A DNA stretch of 64,000 bases from Phycisphaerae bacterium (GCA_016795065.1 JAEUIU010000068.1:24316-88315); one strand, 5' to 3'. Shown: positions 56,701 to 64,000, counted from the stretch's first letter. Made by a program: numbers and translations. The notes: generated by a model from the letters alone, not told the origin.

Positions 56701-57097
56701 AACGGCGGCGACCTGTGTGGCGGTCTCGCCCGACGGTGAGATCGGTTACGCCTCAAGCACCGAGCGCTTCGTTCGGGCATGGAGGCTGACCGGACCCGAC
56801 CGCGGGACGGAACTCTTCGCGGCGTCAACGTCGGGCCCGATCCTCTGCATTGCGGTGACCCGGGACAGCACGCGACTGGTCGGTGGCGTCCAAGGGGGCC
56901 GTCTTCCGGTCTGGGACGCCAAGACGGGCGAGTTGCTCGTGATCCTCACACCACACGACCGTTCCATCGAATCGGTCGTCTTCGATCGAAGCGGTCGGCG
57001 CCTGCTCTCGGCCTCGTCAACCGGGACCATCAACGTCATGGACCAGCCCGCTGACATGCCCAAGGCTGCTCCGGAACAAACGACGAAGGCTCGTTGA
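53798..57097 (+). CDS. Ser/Thr protein kinase with transmembrane helix and WD40 propellers
   Basis: 1,099 residues. Kinase domain about 88-345: LLGEGGMGSVFLAEQ (94-108), VALKVIR, catalytic HRDIKPSNVIV, DFGIAQMQDD, YMSPEQFADA. The membrane helix is near 384-406 (TVVVLVIAALLILVAATAVS), followed by a short Ala/Glu/Arg coiled coil and WD40-like repeats from about residue 470 to the end (for example HGHTEVVESMAYLPDGTQFV then TGSQDHTIRLWSA). It shares the same plan, including an N-terminal 80-residue 'RIF/LFLEVCDLP..ERxAxLD' helical region, with the kinase at 23318-26701. No ECF sigma gene is adjacent here. Ligand or stress sensed is unknown. Confidence 0.94.
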   Translation: MSSSRYADVARIFHEAMVRPPEERTAYLDLACGSDTELRREVDSLIAHDESPHGILSSGEVFAAAVGDGSDLNVHGAERGSLPSQIGRYRIRGLLGEGGMGSVFLAEQDTPHRTVALKVIRSAFVMPSARRRFERETRALARLQHPGIAQIYDAGTATTERGSCPFIAMEYVRGLPLPEYVTARGLSVEGRVRLVIDVCLAVQHAHDQGIVHRDIKPSNVIVTDDGRAKLLDFGIAQMQDDAHARATLETRPGQIIGTLPYMSPEQFADAPVADARSDIYALGVLLFEVLTGELPHDTRGRAIPDAVRLITEGSPRPLGVFDRSLRGDLETIVAVCLSREPGRRYASALDLARDLERHLEDQPIVARPASAWYQLAKYAKRNRTVVVLVIAALLILVAATAVSIAWSIQAEEARALADDAKGEAKRQAELADRRAYVANIAAASAALDSANIGAAQQRLNAIEPALRETWEYRHFAGRLSDAVARWNYANAPILALCPTGRGSEVLACTWDRMVHLLDGGLAGRQRAFGPLAHRGVSMEMVPSRGWAFITCYDGHLRCIHIESGRIVDAGAVLQGPGFALRLTSDASLCVVCDRDGDTRVYRVQWLVSADQPSLETPQLEFVRGFQGRAASITPDGQFVSTGFGVGIEVRRISDGDLVGKVDGFGGGIWMTEFSPDGKRLLVGSDDRCIRAFRVPTTPRSDGGLELLWMQQTSSAVMRVAWSPDGTRCAAALWNGALHTHDFTTGLDLEYHGHTEVVESMAYLPDGTQFVTGSQDHTIRLWSATSRPLDHPLPRQRRGVGRAALSGDGRFAYVVTRDNAFRIFDVDSQQELRVLTTDPPLGTQFVVSADGKEVYLTHPKAELGRWDIASGARLASQSFQSERVDAMATDDNVTRLAIGLTNGRVLMLDPKSLETLGEIGRCESQVRSLALCPDGNSLLAAGANGEVMLMSTAVDGPNAGTAVLLGRVATAATCVAVSPDGEIGYASSTERFVRAWRLTGPDRGTELFAASTSGPILCIAVTRDSTRLVGGVQGGRLPVWDAKTGELLVILTPHDRSIESVVFDRSGRRLLSASSTGTINVMDQPADMPKAAPEQTTKAR

Positions 57098-57231
57098 TTG
57101 CCGGTCGCAGACGCGTCCAGGCATCGTCGGGTCCCTACGCAAATTGTGTTTAGGTTCGACGCGACAAGCCCTTGGAGTCGAAGTCGAGGGTGGCCTCGTC
57201 GTAGAATGACGATCCGACCAAAAGTCCTCGC

Positions 57232-57238
57232 AGAGGAG
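57232..57238 (+). promoter_or_regulatory. Ribosome-binding site deciding the IorA-like start
   Basis: AGAGGAG ends 6 bases before the GTG at 57245, an ideal Shine-Dalgarno. This, and homology starting at RFELMLGDEAAARGAI, favours GTG 57245 over the in-frame ATG at 57206 or the longer open frame from 57098. Confidence 0.8.
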
Positions 57239-57244
57239 ATTCCC

Positions 57245-58990
57245 GTGCGATTCGAACTGATGCTTGGTGACGAGGCGGCGGCCCGCGGCGCGATCGATGC
57301 AGGAATTGGAGGTGCCTTCTCCTATCCCGGTACGCCCGCGACGGAGATCTTCGAATACGTCGAGGAATACCTCCGAAACTCGCCGCAATACGCGGGGGGT
57401 GGCACGGGGGCCGACAGCCTGGGAATCAGCGCCCTCTGGTCGGCCAATGAAAAGGTCGCCTACGAGGAAGCCCTCGGCATGTCCTACGCGGGACGCCGGG
57501 CCCTCGTCAGCATGAAGCACGTCGGCGTGAATGTCGCGGCCGATCCTCTCATGAGCTCGGCGATCACCGGGGTCAACGCGGGCCTCGTGCTGGTGGTCGG
57601 CGACGACCCGGGCATGCACAGCTCCCAGAACGAGCAGGACACCCGTTACTACCACGACTTTGCCCAGATCCCGCTCTTCGAGCCAGCCAACCAGCAGGAA
57701 GCCTACGACCAGGTGATCGAGGCTTTCGAGTACTCCGAGGCGGTCGGCCTGCCGGTCATCGTGCGGATGGTGACCCGCCTCTGCCACAGCCGCTCGAACG
57801 TCCGACTGCGCGAACCCGTCGGCATGGCCGAGCGCGGCGAACCGACCGTGCTGGCCGGCAAGCGACTCCCCAACCGGCCCGAGCCCAACGACTGGGTGCT
57901 CATGCCCTCCAACGCCCGGCGTCGCTATCGGCGCCTGCTCGACCTCCAACCGCGGCTCCTTCGTGACTCCGAGGAATCGCCCTGGAACTCGATTCGCCTT
58001 TCCGGCAGGCGCGGCATTATCACCTGCGGACTCGCCCGCAACTACGTGGACGAAGTGTTAGGTGACAGCGACGACGATTCGCGACTGCACATCGGGCGCT
58101 ATCCGATCCCGCTCGCGCTCCTTCGCCGCTTCGTCGACCACTGCAACGAGATCCTCGTCGTCGAGGACGGCTATCCCTTCATCGAGCGGAAACTCAACGG
58201 ACTGCTCGGATTGCCGGGCAAGGCTATCAAGGGACGACTCACGGGCGATTTCGCCCTCGATGGCGAACTGACGCCGGACAGCGTCGCCGCCGCCTTGGGC
58301 GTTCCTTTCGTCAGTGCCGCGCTCCCGCTCGGTGACCTCGCCGCCCGCCCGCCGCAACTCTGCAAGGGCTGCCCGCACGCCGACAGCTTCAAGGCCATCG
58401 TCGAGGCGGCCGCGCCGCTTGGTGACGCCTACATGTTCAGCGACATCGGCTGTTACGCCTTGGGCGTCCTGCCTCCGTTCAGAGCCGTTCACTCCTGCGT
58501 CGACATGGGAGCCTCGATCGCCATGGCCCACGGGGCGGCCCAGGCCGGCGCCCATCCGGTCATCAGCACCATCGGCGACTCGACCTTCGCCCACTCGGGC
58601 ATGACGCCCCTCATCGGCGCGGCCCACGCCAACGCCAACATGACCGTCTTCATCCTCGACAACGCGACCGTCGGTATGACCGGCACGCAGGAGTCGATGG
58701 CCTGCGGCGAGCGGCTGGACCATCTCATCCAGGGGCTTGGCGTCCACCCCGATCACCTGCACGTGATCGAGCCGCTGGCCAAGCATCATAGCGCCAACGT
58801 CTCTCTCATCCGCCGCGAGATCGAATACCGCGGCCTCAGCGTGATCGTCGCCCGTCGGGCGTGCATTCACGTGAAACGACAATCGACTGCTCCCGGAGGA
58901 GCCCCGCAGCGCGAGCGCGCCGCCGAGGGCTCCTGTGGGGCGTCGTGCTCTTGTACGCCTCTCACCGTTCATGCGGAACACTCCGACTGA
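57245..58990 (+). CDS. iorA: Indolepyruvate:ferredoxin oxidoreductase alpha-like subunit without ferredoxin domain
   Basis: 581 residues. Residues 1-190 are the pyrimidine-binding/PFOR-I type domain (GDEAAARGAIDAGIGGAFSY, PGTPATEIFEY, ANEKVAYEEALG, STHVG-like SMKHVGVNVAADPL). The C-terminal half is the TPP-binding domain: LCKGCPHADSFKA, MFSDIGCYALG, then the thiamine motif GDSTFAHSGMTPLIGAA and ILDNATVGMTGTQ. Family IorA proteins normally end in two [4Fe-4S] ferredoxin motifs; here the chain stops soon after VIVARRACIH with a tail GSCGASCSCTPLTVHAEHSD that lacks any CxxCxxC...CP. Electron exit must therefore use another route. With the downstream fusion it should oxidise an aryl- or other 2-oxoacid to an acyl-CoA. 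Confidence 0.9.
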   Translation: MRFELMLGDEAAARGAIDAGIGGAFSYPGTPATEIFEYVEEYLRNSPQYAGGGTGADSLGISALWSANEKVAYEEALGMSYAGRRALVSMKHVGVNVAADPLMSSAITGVNAGLVLVVGDDPGMHSSQNEQDTRYYHDFAQIPLFEPANQQEAYDQVIEAFEYSEAVGLPVIVRMVTRLCHSRSNVRLREPVGMAERGEPTVLAGKRLPNRPEPNDWVLMPSNARRRYRRLLDLQPRLLRDSEESPWNSIRLSGRRGIITCGLARNYVDEVLGDSDDDSRLHIGRYPIPLALLRRFVDHCNEILVVEDGYPFIERKLNGLLGLPGKAIKGRLTGDFALDGELTPDSVAAALGVPFVSAALPLGDLAARPPQLCKGCPHADSFKAIVEAAAPLGDAYMFSDIGCYALGVLPPFRAVHSCVDMGASIAMAHGAAQAGAHPVISTIGDSTFAHSGMTPLIGAAHANANMTVFILDNATVGMTGTQESMACGERLDHLIQGLGVHPDHLHVIEPLAKHHSANVSLIRREIEYRGLSVIVARRACIHVKRQSTAPGGAPQRERAAEGSCGASCSCTPLTVHAEHSD

Positions 58991-59042
58991 ACGCGGTCGC
59001 CCCAGCACCCTTTGCCGGGGCGTCAGAAAGTCAGCTCTCGCG

Positions 59043-62000
59043 ATGCAACAGAACATCATCCTTGCAGGTGTCGGCGGTCAGGGAATTCTCTCGATTGCCA
59101 AAGCGATATCGGGTGCTGCGGTGGCCCGCGGCATGCACGTGAAACAAGCCGAGGTCCATGGCATGAGTCAGCGCGGCGGTGCGGTGCAGTCGCACCTGCG
59201 CATCTCCGATCAGCCGATTCACTCCGACCTCATTCCGGCCGGGAAGGTCGACCTCCTCATCGCCGTCGAACCATTGGAGAGTCTTCGTTATGCCCACATG
59301 CTTGCGCCTGATGGCGTGATCGTGGCGTCGGCCAACGCCTTCATCAACATCGGAAACTACCCGCCGGTCGAGCAGGTGATCGATCGGATCACCGCCTTCC
59401 CGCGGCATGTGGTTGTCGATGCTGAACGGCTCGCCCGCGCCGCCGGTTCCGGCCGCTCCAGCAATATGGTCATGCTCGGCGCCGCGTCGCAGGCCCTCTG
59501 CCTGAGCGAGGAGGACCTCGAGAAGTCGATCGGCCAGATGTTCGCCTCGAAGGGCGATGCGGTGGTTGAGGCCGGCAAGCGAGCTCTCCGCTTCGGCCGC
59601 AGCGCCGCCTCGGCCTACCAGCGCGGTCTCGATCGCGGCGGCACGTCGCGGGCGGTGCGGCAGTGGGTCGATACGCTCGCTCCCGAACACCTCGCCGCCG
59701 CCGAACGGCCGGACAGCCCGGTGTTTGACGTGCTTGCGACCGACGACCGCCTCTCCGGGGCCGAGGCCCACGCGGTCGAGCGGCTCCTGATGGAGGTCTA
59801 CGAATCGGATCGTCGCCAGCTTTACGAGCACGAGGTCTATCAGATCGTGCAACTCGTCGGGGCGATCTCGCCGCCGCACCACCTCTTCCTGACCGTCGAC
59901 AACCTCATCTCGGAGGAGGCGCTCGCCGCGTTCCCCGGCGAACAGGTCGTCCTCAAGATCGTGTCGCAGGATGTCGTGCACAAATCCGACGCGAAGGGCG
60001 TCGTCTTCTGCGCGAAGCGTTATGACGCGGTGAAGCGCGAGATCGACCGCATGATCGAACTCCACCGCAGCAAGGGCGCCCGCGTCGATGGCGTCCTGGT
60101 GGTCGAGTTCGTCGAGCGCGGCGGGCAGGGGCTCGGCGAAGAGCTCTTCGTTGGCATCCGGGCGACGCGCGAGTTCGGTCCGGTCATTGCCGCCGGCCTG
60201 GGCGGCGTCGACACGGAATACCTTGCTCGGGTCATGCAGCCCGGCGTCGCCGTCGCCAAGGCGGTCGCGACCGAGACCAACGCCGAGGAGTTCTTCGAGC
60301 TCTTCCGCCAGACCGCGGCCTACCAGATCATCTCGGGGCAGGTGCGCGGTCACCGACGGATCGTCTCCGACGGCGAACTGTTGCGCTGCTTCCGAGCCTT
60401 CATCGGACTCGCTCGGCGCTTCTGCGTCGATCGTGGTGAGGTCGGGCCGGACATGGCCGAGCTTGAGGTGAATCCCTTCGCCTTCCGGCGGCAGCATCTC
60501 GTGCCGCTTGACGGCCGTGGCCGCCTCGCTCCCGCCACCCGCAAGCCGACACCGCGACCGATCGAGAAGATCCACCATCTCCTCGAGCCGAGCTCAATGG
60601 CGGTCCTCGGCGTGTCGAACAAGCACATGAACTTCGGGCGGATCATCCTGCACAACGTGCTGGCGTGCGGCTTCGAGCCCTCCAAGATCCGCGTCATCAA
60701 GGAAGGCGTCGCCGCGATCGACGACGTCGCGTGCGTGCCAAGCATTTCGGCTCTGCCCGAGCCGGTCGACCTTCTTGTCATTGCCGCGGCGGCGGAACAG
60801 TTGCCGCACCTGATGGACGAGTGCATCGACAGCGGCAAGGTGCGTTCCGCGATCGTGATTCCAGGCGGCGTCGGCGAGACGGCCGACAGCCACGACCGCG
60901 TGGTCCAGGTGCGCGAGGCCCTCGCCCGGGCCCGCAAGCTCCCCGACGGCGGACCGGTGTTCCTGGGGCCCAACTCACTGGGGCTCCAATCAAGGCCCGG
61001 CCGCTACGACACCTTCTTCATTCCCGACAACAAGCTCGACAAGCGCCGCAACGTGCGCGGCCGGGGCGTTGCATTCATTAGTCAGAGCGGCGCGTTCATC
61101 ATTAGCCGGATGAGCAATTTCGATACACTTGATCCTCAGTTCACGGTATCGATCGGCAATCAGCTCGACCTCACCATCGCCGACATGGTGCGGGCGATGG
61201 AGCCCCGCGAGGACATCCACACGATCGGGGTGTACGTCGAGGGCTTCAACGATATGGACGGCCTTGACCTCCTCCAGGCGGTGCGACGCATCACCGAGGC
61301 GGGGAAGACGGTCATCTTCTACAAGGCAGGGCGCACCGCCCAGGGTCGCGACGCTGCGGCGGGACACACCGCCGCGGTGGCCGGCGACTACGACATCTGC
61401 GAGGCCGGGGCGACCGCAGCGGGGGCGATCGTCACCGAGACCTTCGCCGAGTTCGGCCAGTTGATGGAACTGTCGGCGGCGCTGCACGGGAAGCGCGTCG
61501 GCGGAACGCGGCTCGCGGCGATCTCGAACGCCGGCTGCGAGGTGGTCGGCATGGCCGATCGCGTGCACGGCGCGAAGTACGACGTGCAGTTGCCGGCGCT
61601 CGACGACGCGTCGCGAGCGGCGCTCGTGACCGAGCTGGAGAAGCACAAGGTCGAACACCTGGTGACGCCGAAGAACCCGCTCGATCTCACCCCGATGTCA
61701 GGCGAGCCGATGTACGAGGCCGCGGCGCGAGTCATGCTTGCGTACGAAAAGATCGACGCGCTCATTATGTGCGCCGTGCCGTTGACATCGACCCTCTCGT
61801 CGATTCCCGAGGAGATGGCCCAGCGCGAGTCGCTCGCCGAGGTCATTCGCAGGCTTTCCGCCGAGTCCCACAAGCCCATCGTTGCGGTGCTTGATGCCGG
61901 GGCGATGTATGAACCGCTCGTACGGAAGATGCATGAGTATCGCATTCCGATCTTCCGCTCCGCCGACCAGGCGATCCGCTCGCTTGGCCGTTACCTTTGC

Positions 62001-62117
62001 CACCGGTCGAAGCACTCGCCGGAACCATTGATCATCCCCCGAACGGGTGAGCGGTCGGCGTCACGCTCGGCCGCGGGCGAGGCGGGCAGGGAGCGGGAAG
62101 GCGTGCTGGCGGGATAG
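59043..62117 (+). CDS. IorB-like subunit fused to ADP-forming acyl-CoA synthetase (ATP-grasp + CoA-binding + ligase)
   Basis: 1,024 residues from the ATG at 59043, where IorB homology starts (QQNIILAGVGGQGILSIAKA); 52 bp after the alpha subunit. Residues 1-195 are the indolepyruvate oxidoreductase beta subunit (EVHGMSQRGGAVQSHLRIS, SSNMVMLGAA). Residues 260-500 are an ATP-grasp domain (SQDVVHKSDAKGV, FGPVIAAGLGGVDTEYL, MAELEVNPFAF). Residues 510-660 are a CoA-binding Rossmann domain (SSMAVLGVSNKHMNFGRIIL, AIVIPGGVGET). Residues 660-990 are the succinyl-CoA-ligase-like part: VAFISQSGAFIISRMSNF, SIGNQLDLTIADMV, KAGRTAQGRDAAAGHTAAVA with the candidate phospho-His. Inferred reaction: acyl-CoA + ADP + Pi to carboxylate + ATP + CoA, coupled to the oxidoreductase that makes the acyl-CoA. 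Confidence 0.9.
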   Translation: MQQNIILAGVGGQGILSIAKAISGAAVARGMHVKQAEVHGMSQRGGAVQSHLRISDQPIHSDLIPAGKVDLLIAVEPLESLRYAHMLAPDGVIVASANAFINIGNYPPVEQVIDRITAFPRHVVVDAERLARAAGSGRSSNMVMLGAASQALCLSEEDLEKSIGQMFASKGDAVVEAGKRALRFGRSAASAYQRGLDRGGTSRAVRQWVDTLAPEHLAAAERPDSPVFDVLATDDRLSGAEAHAVERLLMEVYESDRRQLYEHEVYQIVQLVGAISPPHHLFLTVDNLISEEALAAFPGEQVVLKIVSQDVVHKSDAKGVVFCAKRYDAVKREIDRMIELHRSKGARVDGVLVVEFVERGGQGLGEELFVGIRATREFGPVIAAGLGGVDTEYLARVMQPGVAVAKAVATETNAEEFFELFRQTAAYQIISGQVRGHRRIVSDGELLRCFRAFIGLARRFCVDRGEVGPDMAELEVNPFAFRRQHLVPLDGRGRLAPATRKPTPRPIEKIHHLLEPSSMAVLGVSNKHMNFGRIILHNVLACGFEPSKIRVIKEGVAAIDDVACVPSISALPEPVDLLVIAAAAEQLPHLMDECIDSGKVRSAIVIPGGVGETADSHDRVVQVREALARARKLPDGGPVFLGPNSLGLQSRPGRYDTFFIPDNKLDKRRNVRGRGVAFISQSGAFIISRMSNFDTLDPQFTVSIGNQLDLTIADMVRAMEPREDIHTIGVYVEGFNDMDGLDLLQAVRRITEAGKTVIFYKAGRTAQGRDAAAGHTAAVAGDYDICEAGATAAGAIVTETFAEFGQLMELSAALHGKRVGGTRLAAISNAGCEVVGMADRVHGAKYDVQLPALDDASRAALVTELEKHKVEHLVTPKNPLDLTPMSGEPMYEAAARVMLAYEKIDALIMCAVPLTSTLSSIPEEMAQRESLAEVIRRLSAESHKPIVAVLDAGAMYEPLVRKMHEYRIPIFRSADQAIRSLGRYLCHRSKHSPEPLIIPRTGERSASRSAAGEAGREREGVLAG

Positions 62118-62143
62118 GGAGAGAACTGGCCGGATAAGAGTGC

Positions 62144-62186
62144 GGGGACGCGCGTGCCTTGCTCAGAGCCTGGCACGCGCGTTCCC
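62144..62186 (+). terminator. Long GC hairpin after the IorB-ACD gene
   Basis: GGGGACGCGCGTGCC (62144-62158) and GGCACGCGCGTTCCC (62172-62186) pair over 15 positions with one wobble/mismatch around a 13-base loop, 26 bases past the stop. The downstream text becomes T-containing only later (GATTTTCTTC near 62207), so it may be a terminator or an mRNA-stabilising or dispersed REP-like hairpin. Confidence 0.55.
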
Positions 62187-62301
62187 ATGGCCGTTGGGAA
62201 GGGATTGATTTTCTTCGAGTTGGAAGGTTGCTCTAGGCAAGTCGCAAATGCGATTCACTCTGTAGGCCATTGAGAAGAGTGCATCTCGTGAGGAGCAAGC
62301 G

Positions 62302-63069
62302 ATGCGGCTCATGGCATGTTTGGCAGCATTGGTCGTCGGCTCGGGAGCCTCGGGGCAGGTCATGCTGGGGCCCGTGCCTTACCTGAGCGGTGATGATTCG
62401 CCCTTTGACGTGTCGCATCCGAGCTTCGTGGTTGAGGACTTCGAGGATGGGCTGTTCAACGTCGCCGGTGTCGAGTCGAACAAGGGGACATCCGACATTT
62501 ATGGCCCCGGAGCGTTGGCCGACTCGGTGGACGGCGACGATGGGGTTTTGGACGGGCTCGGGACGGCGGGCAAGGCCCTGTACAGCGCAACGGGTCCTCA
62601 GGGCATCACCTTCTCGTTCAACCCACGGATCCTGGGTGGCTATCCCACGCATGTCGGGGTCGTCTGGACCGATGGCGAAGGGGACACGTCGTTCACGGCA
62701 TGGGGTCCGGACGGCAATCTGTTAGGGACGGTCGGCCCGATCTACATCAGTGACGGATCGATCTACGGTGGCACCTCGGAAGACCGGTTCTTCGGCACGA
62801 TTGCGGCGTGTGGGATTTCCCAGATCCACATCTCCAACGCCTGCTGTGGCATGGAGGTGGACCACCTGCAGTTCTCCTTTGCGCCGATCTCACCCGCCGG
62901 GCAGGCGGATTTCGACGCCGATGGTTGGGTCGACGCCGCGGACCTTGCGATTCTCCTTGGAGCTTGGGGACCTTGCCCGGGACGGGGTTGCTGTCCATGC
63001 GATCTCAACGCGAGCGGCGCTGTGGACGCAGCCGACCTCGCGATCCTCCTTGGAGAGTGGACGATCTAG
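62302..63069 (+). CDS. Secreted protein with dockerin-like C-terminus
   Basis: 255 residues with a signal peptide (MACLAALVVGSGASGQV). The 170-residue body is beta-rich with no recognised enzyme motif; phrases such as VVEDFEDGLFN and THVGVVWTDGEGDTSFTAWG resemble secreted planctomycete proteins of PEP-CTERM/lectin-like type. It ends in the paired repeats DFDADGWVDAADLAILLGAW and DLNASGAVDAADLAILLGEW with a Cys-rich joint (CPGRGCCPC). A GAGGAG lies before the ATG. It stands alone, downstream of the hairpin at 62144. Confidence 0.85.
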   Translation: MRLMACLAALVVGSGASGQVMLGPVPYLSGDDSPFDVSHPSFVVEDFEDGLFNVAGVESNKGTSDIYGPGALADSVDGDDGVLDGLGTAGKALYSATGPQGITFSFNPRILGGYPTHVGVVWTDGEGDTSFTAWGPDGNLLGTVGPIYISDGSIYGGTSEDRFFGTIAACGISQIHISNACCGMEVDHLQFSFAPISPAGQADFDADGWVDAADLAILLGAWGPCPGRGCCPCDLNASGAVDAADLAILLGEWTI

Positions 63070-63191
63070 CAGGCCGCTAATCAACGACTCGCGACCGAGA
63101 CTGCCGCGTCGATCCCGCGCGATCTCGCGTCACCTCGGATCCCGCGATCCGAAGCGATCCCCGCCTCGCTCGCTCGCCGTCACGCCACCCG

Positions 63192-63292
63192 GCATTTTGG
63201 ACACCCACATTGTGCGTGGTTTCGTGACGGCATTTTGGACACCCACATCACCCTGCGCATTTTGGACACCCACATTGTGCGTGGTTTCGTGA
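63192..63292. repeat. Three direct copies of a GCATTTTGGACACCCACAT repeat
   Basis: The 19-base core GCATTTTGGACACCCACAT occurs at 63192, 63230 and 63257. Copies 1 and 3 continue identically through TGTGCGTGGTTTCGTGA (36 bases in all), while copy 2 is only the core. The sequence is AT-richer than its surroundings. The whole 63070-63499 stretch has no convincing gene. Confidence 0.9.
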
Positions 63293-63499
63293 TGGTCGGG
63301 GGACCCGGGGGGACCCGACCTTGTCGCTTCCGGCGGGATCAGCGCCTTGCCTTGCCCGCGACGTTGTTCCGGCCCCGCTCTACGATCCGCTTCGTGCGGA
63401 TCTCGGCGCGCCACCGCGCCACGGGCAGACCGCCGAATTGCGATCACCCTGACCGGCGCGATCTCGTTTGTTGCTCCGCCATGCCCGCCGTCGCTCGCG

Positions 63500-64000
63500 T
63501 CACTCGCGCAGCGTTGCCCGCGCCGCATGCACGTACGTTCCCCCTCGGCGCAGGGCCTCTCGTCGCATCGACTCCTCCGAGCCGACGACCGTGCCGCGAT
63601 GGCGGACGGGCAACGGTCCCGCGGCGGTCCCTTCGCCGCCGGCCCGCCCGCGTGCGCGAGCCAGGAGAGTTGTGATGCGGTCCCGCATCGCAGCGGCCAG
63701 CCGCCTCGCCGCGGCGATCGCCGGGGGTTCGTCCGGTTCGTGAGCTCGCGTTTCGCCGACGGCTTGTTCGCCCGGTCCGGATGATGCGAACAGCCGCCCC
63801 AGCCTCACGAGCGCGTCCTCCGCGTCCGCCGCGATCGAGCCCCGCTTGTCCGGCCTCGGATGCCGCCCCTCCTCGTGGGTGAAGGCGATGAGCATCCCGA
63901 GCGTCACGCCCGGCATCACCGGCACGCCGCCGCGAACGAGCCTCGACAACGCGAAGGGGTTCGGTCGCTCGGTCCTCCATGCATCCTCGTCGCGCCGCAG
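63500..64000 (-). CDS. Unrecognised protein, 5' end beyond the window
   Basis: An open minus-strand frame runs from the right edge to a TGA at 63500; at least 166 residues, with no start needed inside the window (TTG at 63949 is the only internal candidate near the edge). The first part reads like a real protein (RLVRGGVPVMPGVTLGMLIA then FTHEEGRHPRPDKRGSI), followed by a helical stretch and an Arg/Ala-rich tail. I do not recognise a family. Overlapping plus-strand and other minus-strand frames are Arg-rich and look like shadows. The neighbouring triplicated repeat hints at a repeated or mobile context. Confidence 0.45.
   Translation of the reverse strand: MRRDEDAWRTERPNPFALSRLVRGGVPVMPGVTLGMLIAFTHEEGRHPRPDKRGSIAADAEDALVRLGRLFASSGPGEQAVGETRAHEPDEPPAIAAARRLAAAMRDRITTLLARARGRAGGEGTAAGPLPVRHRGTVVGSEESMRREALRRGGTYVHAARATLRE

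Overview
The window is about 64 kb of GC-rich chromosomal DNA (roughly two thirds G+C) that looks like a planctomycete, most likely of the Phycisphaerae/Phycisphaerales type. This is inferred from gene content: three Gfo/Idh/MocA oxidoreductases, two behind Tat signals and one (2475-3755) behind a Tat-like leader; two giant Ser/Thr kinases fused through one membrane helix to WD40 propellers; an ECF sigma factor of the planctomycete type; DUF4056 and DUF4932 proteins; and five secreted proteins ending in the same paired dockerin-like module (D-x-N-x-D-G...D-L-A-I-L-L-G-x-W). No rRNA, tRNA, CRISPR array, prophage or complete insertion sequence was seen.

Layout. 0-4.6 kb: SUMF1-like protein, two tandem Gfo/Idh/MocA paralogues, a DUF4239 membrane protein. 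4.5-6.6 kb (minus): membrane-anchored MsrB-MsrA fusion overlapping an ApbE-type flavin transferase lipoprotein. 7-14 kb: transglutaminase-like protein, S41 protease, DinB-like protein, Tat-exported metallo-beta-lactamase-fold protein, GNAT acetyltransferase (minus), prolyl oligopeptidase lipoprotein. 14-18.6 kb (minus): a 1,525-residue DUF4062 + P-loop NTPase + helical-repeat protein, probably a STAND-type sensor. 19-26.7 kb (minus): FG-GAP dockerin protein, a split Aer-like PAS/MCP pair, a kinase-WD40 receptor. 27-28 kb: globin and ECF sigma factor, stop/start overlapped and divergent from that kinase. 28-37 kb: FAD/Fe-S glycolate/D-lactate-type dehydrogenase, third Gfo/Idh/MocA, DUF4932 metalloprotease-like protein, DUF4056 lipoprotein, APH-kinase/P-loop fusion. 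37.5-46 kb: secreted beta-helix and HAF-type dockerin proteins, a transposase remnant beside a long inverted repeat, FG-GAP/ASPIC protein, MazG-like pyrophosphohydrolase, Rsm22-like methyltransferase, dockerin subtilase. 46.4-53.4 kb (minus): a tightly overlapped operon of an AP-superfamily phosphatase (apparently frameshifted), a 1,665-residue DUF748/AsmA-like protein and a TauE/SafE transporter. 53.5-57.1 kb: GlsB/YeaQ protein and second kinase-WD40 receptor. 57.2-62.1 kb: an indolepyruvate:ferredoxin-oxidoreductase-like alpha subunit followed by a beta subunit fused to a complete ADP-forming acyl-CoA synthetase. The right end holds a dockerin protein, a triplicated repeat and an unrecognised gene running off the edge.

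The two strongest candidates for something new are the two-gene 2-oxoacid oxidation module at 57.2-62.1 kb, where oxidative decarboxylation and ATP-forming thioester cleavage appear to be wired together in one polypeptide, and the DUF4062-NTPase-repeat protein at 14.0-18.6 kb, whose roughly 22 helical repeats of about 38 residues I cannot assign to a named family. Secondary points of interest are a 164-bp imperfect palindrome between the kinase and the globin/sigma pair, an 11-bp iteron array between mazG-like and rsm22-like genes, and a (CA)n tract in a secreted protein gene.
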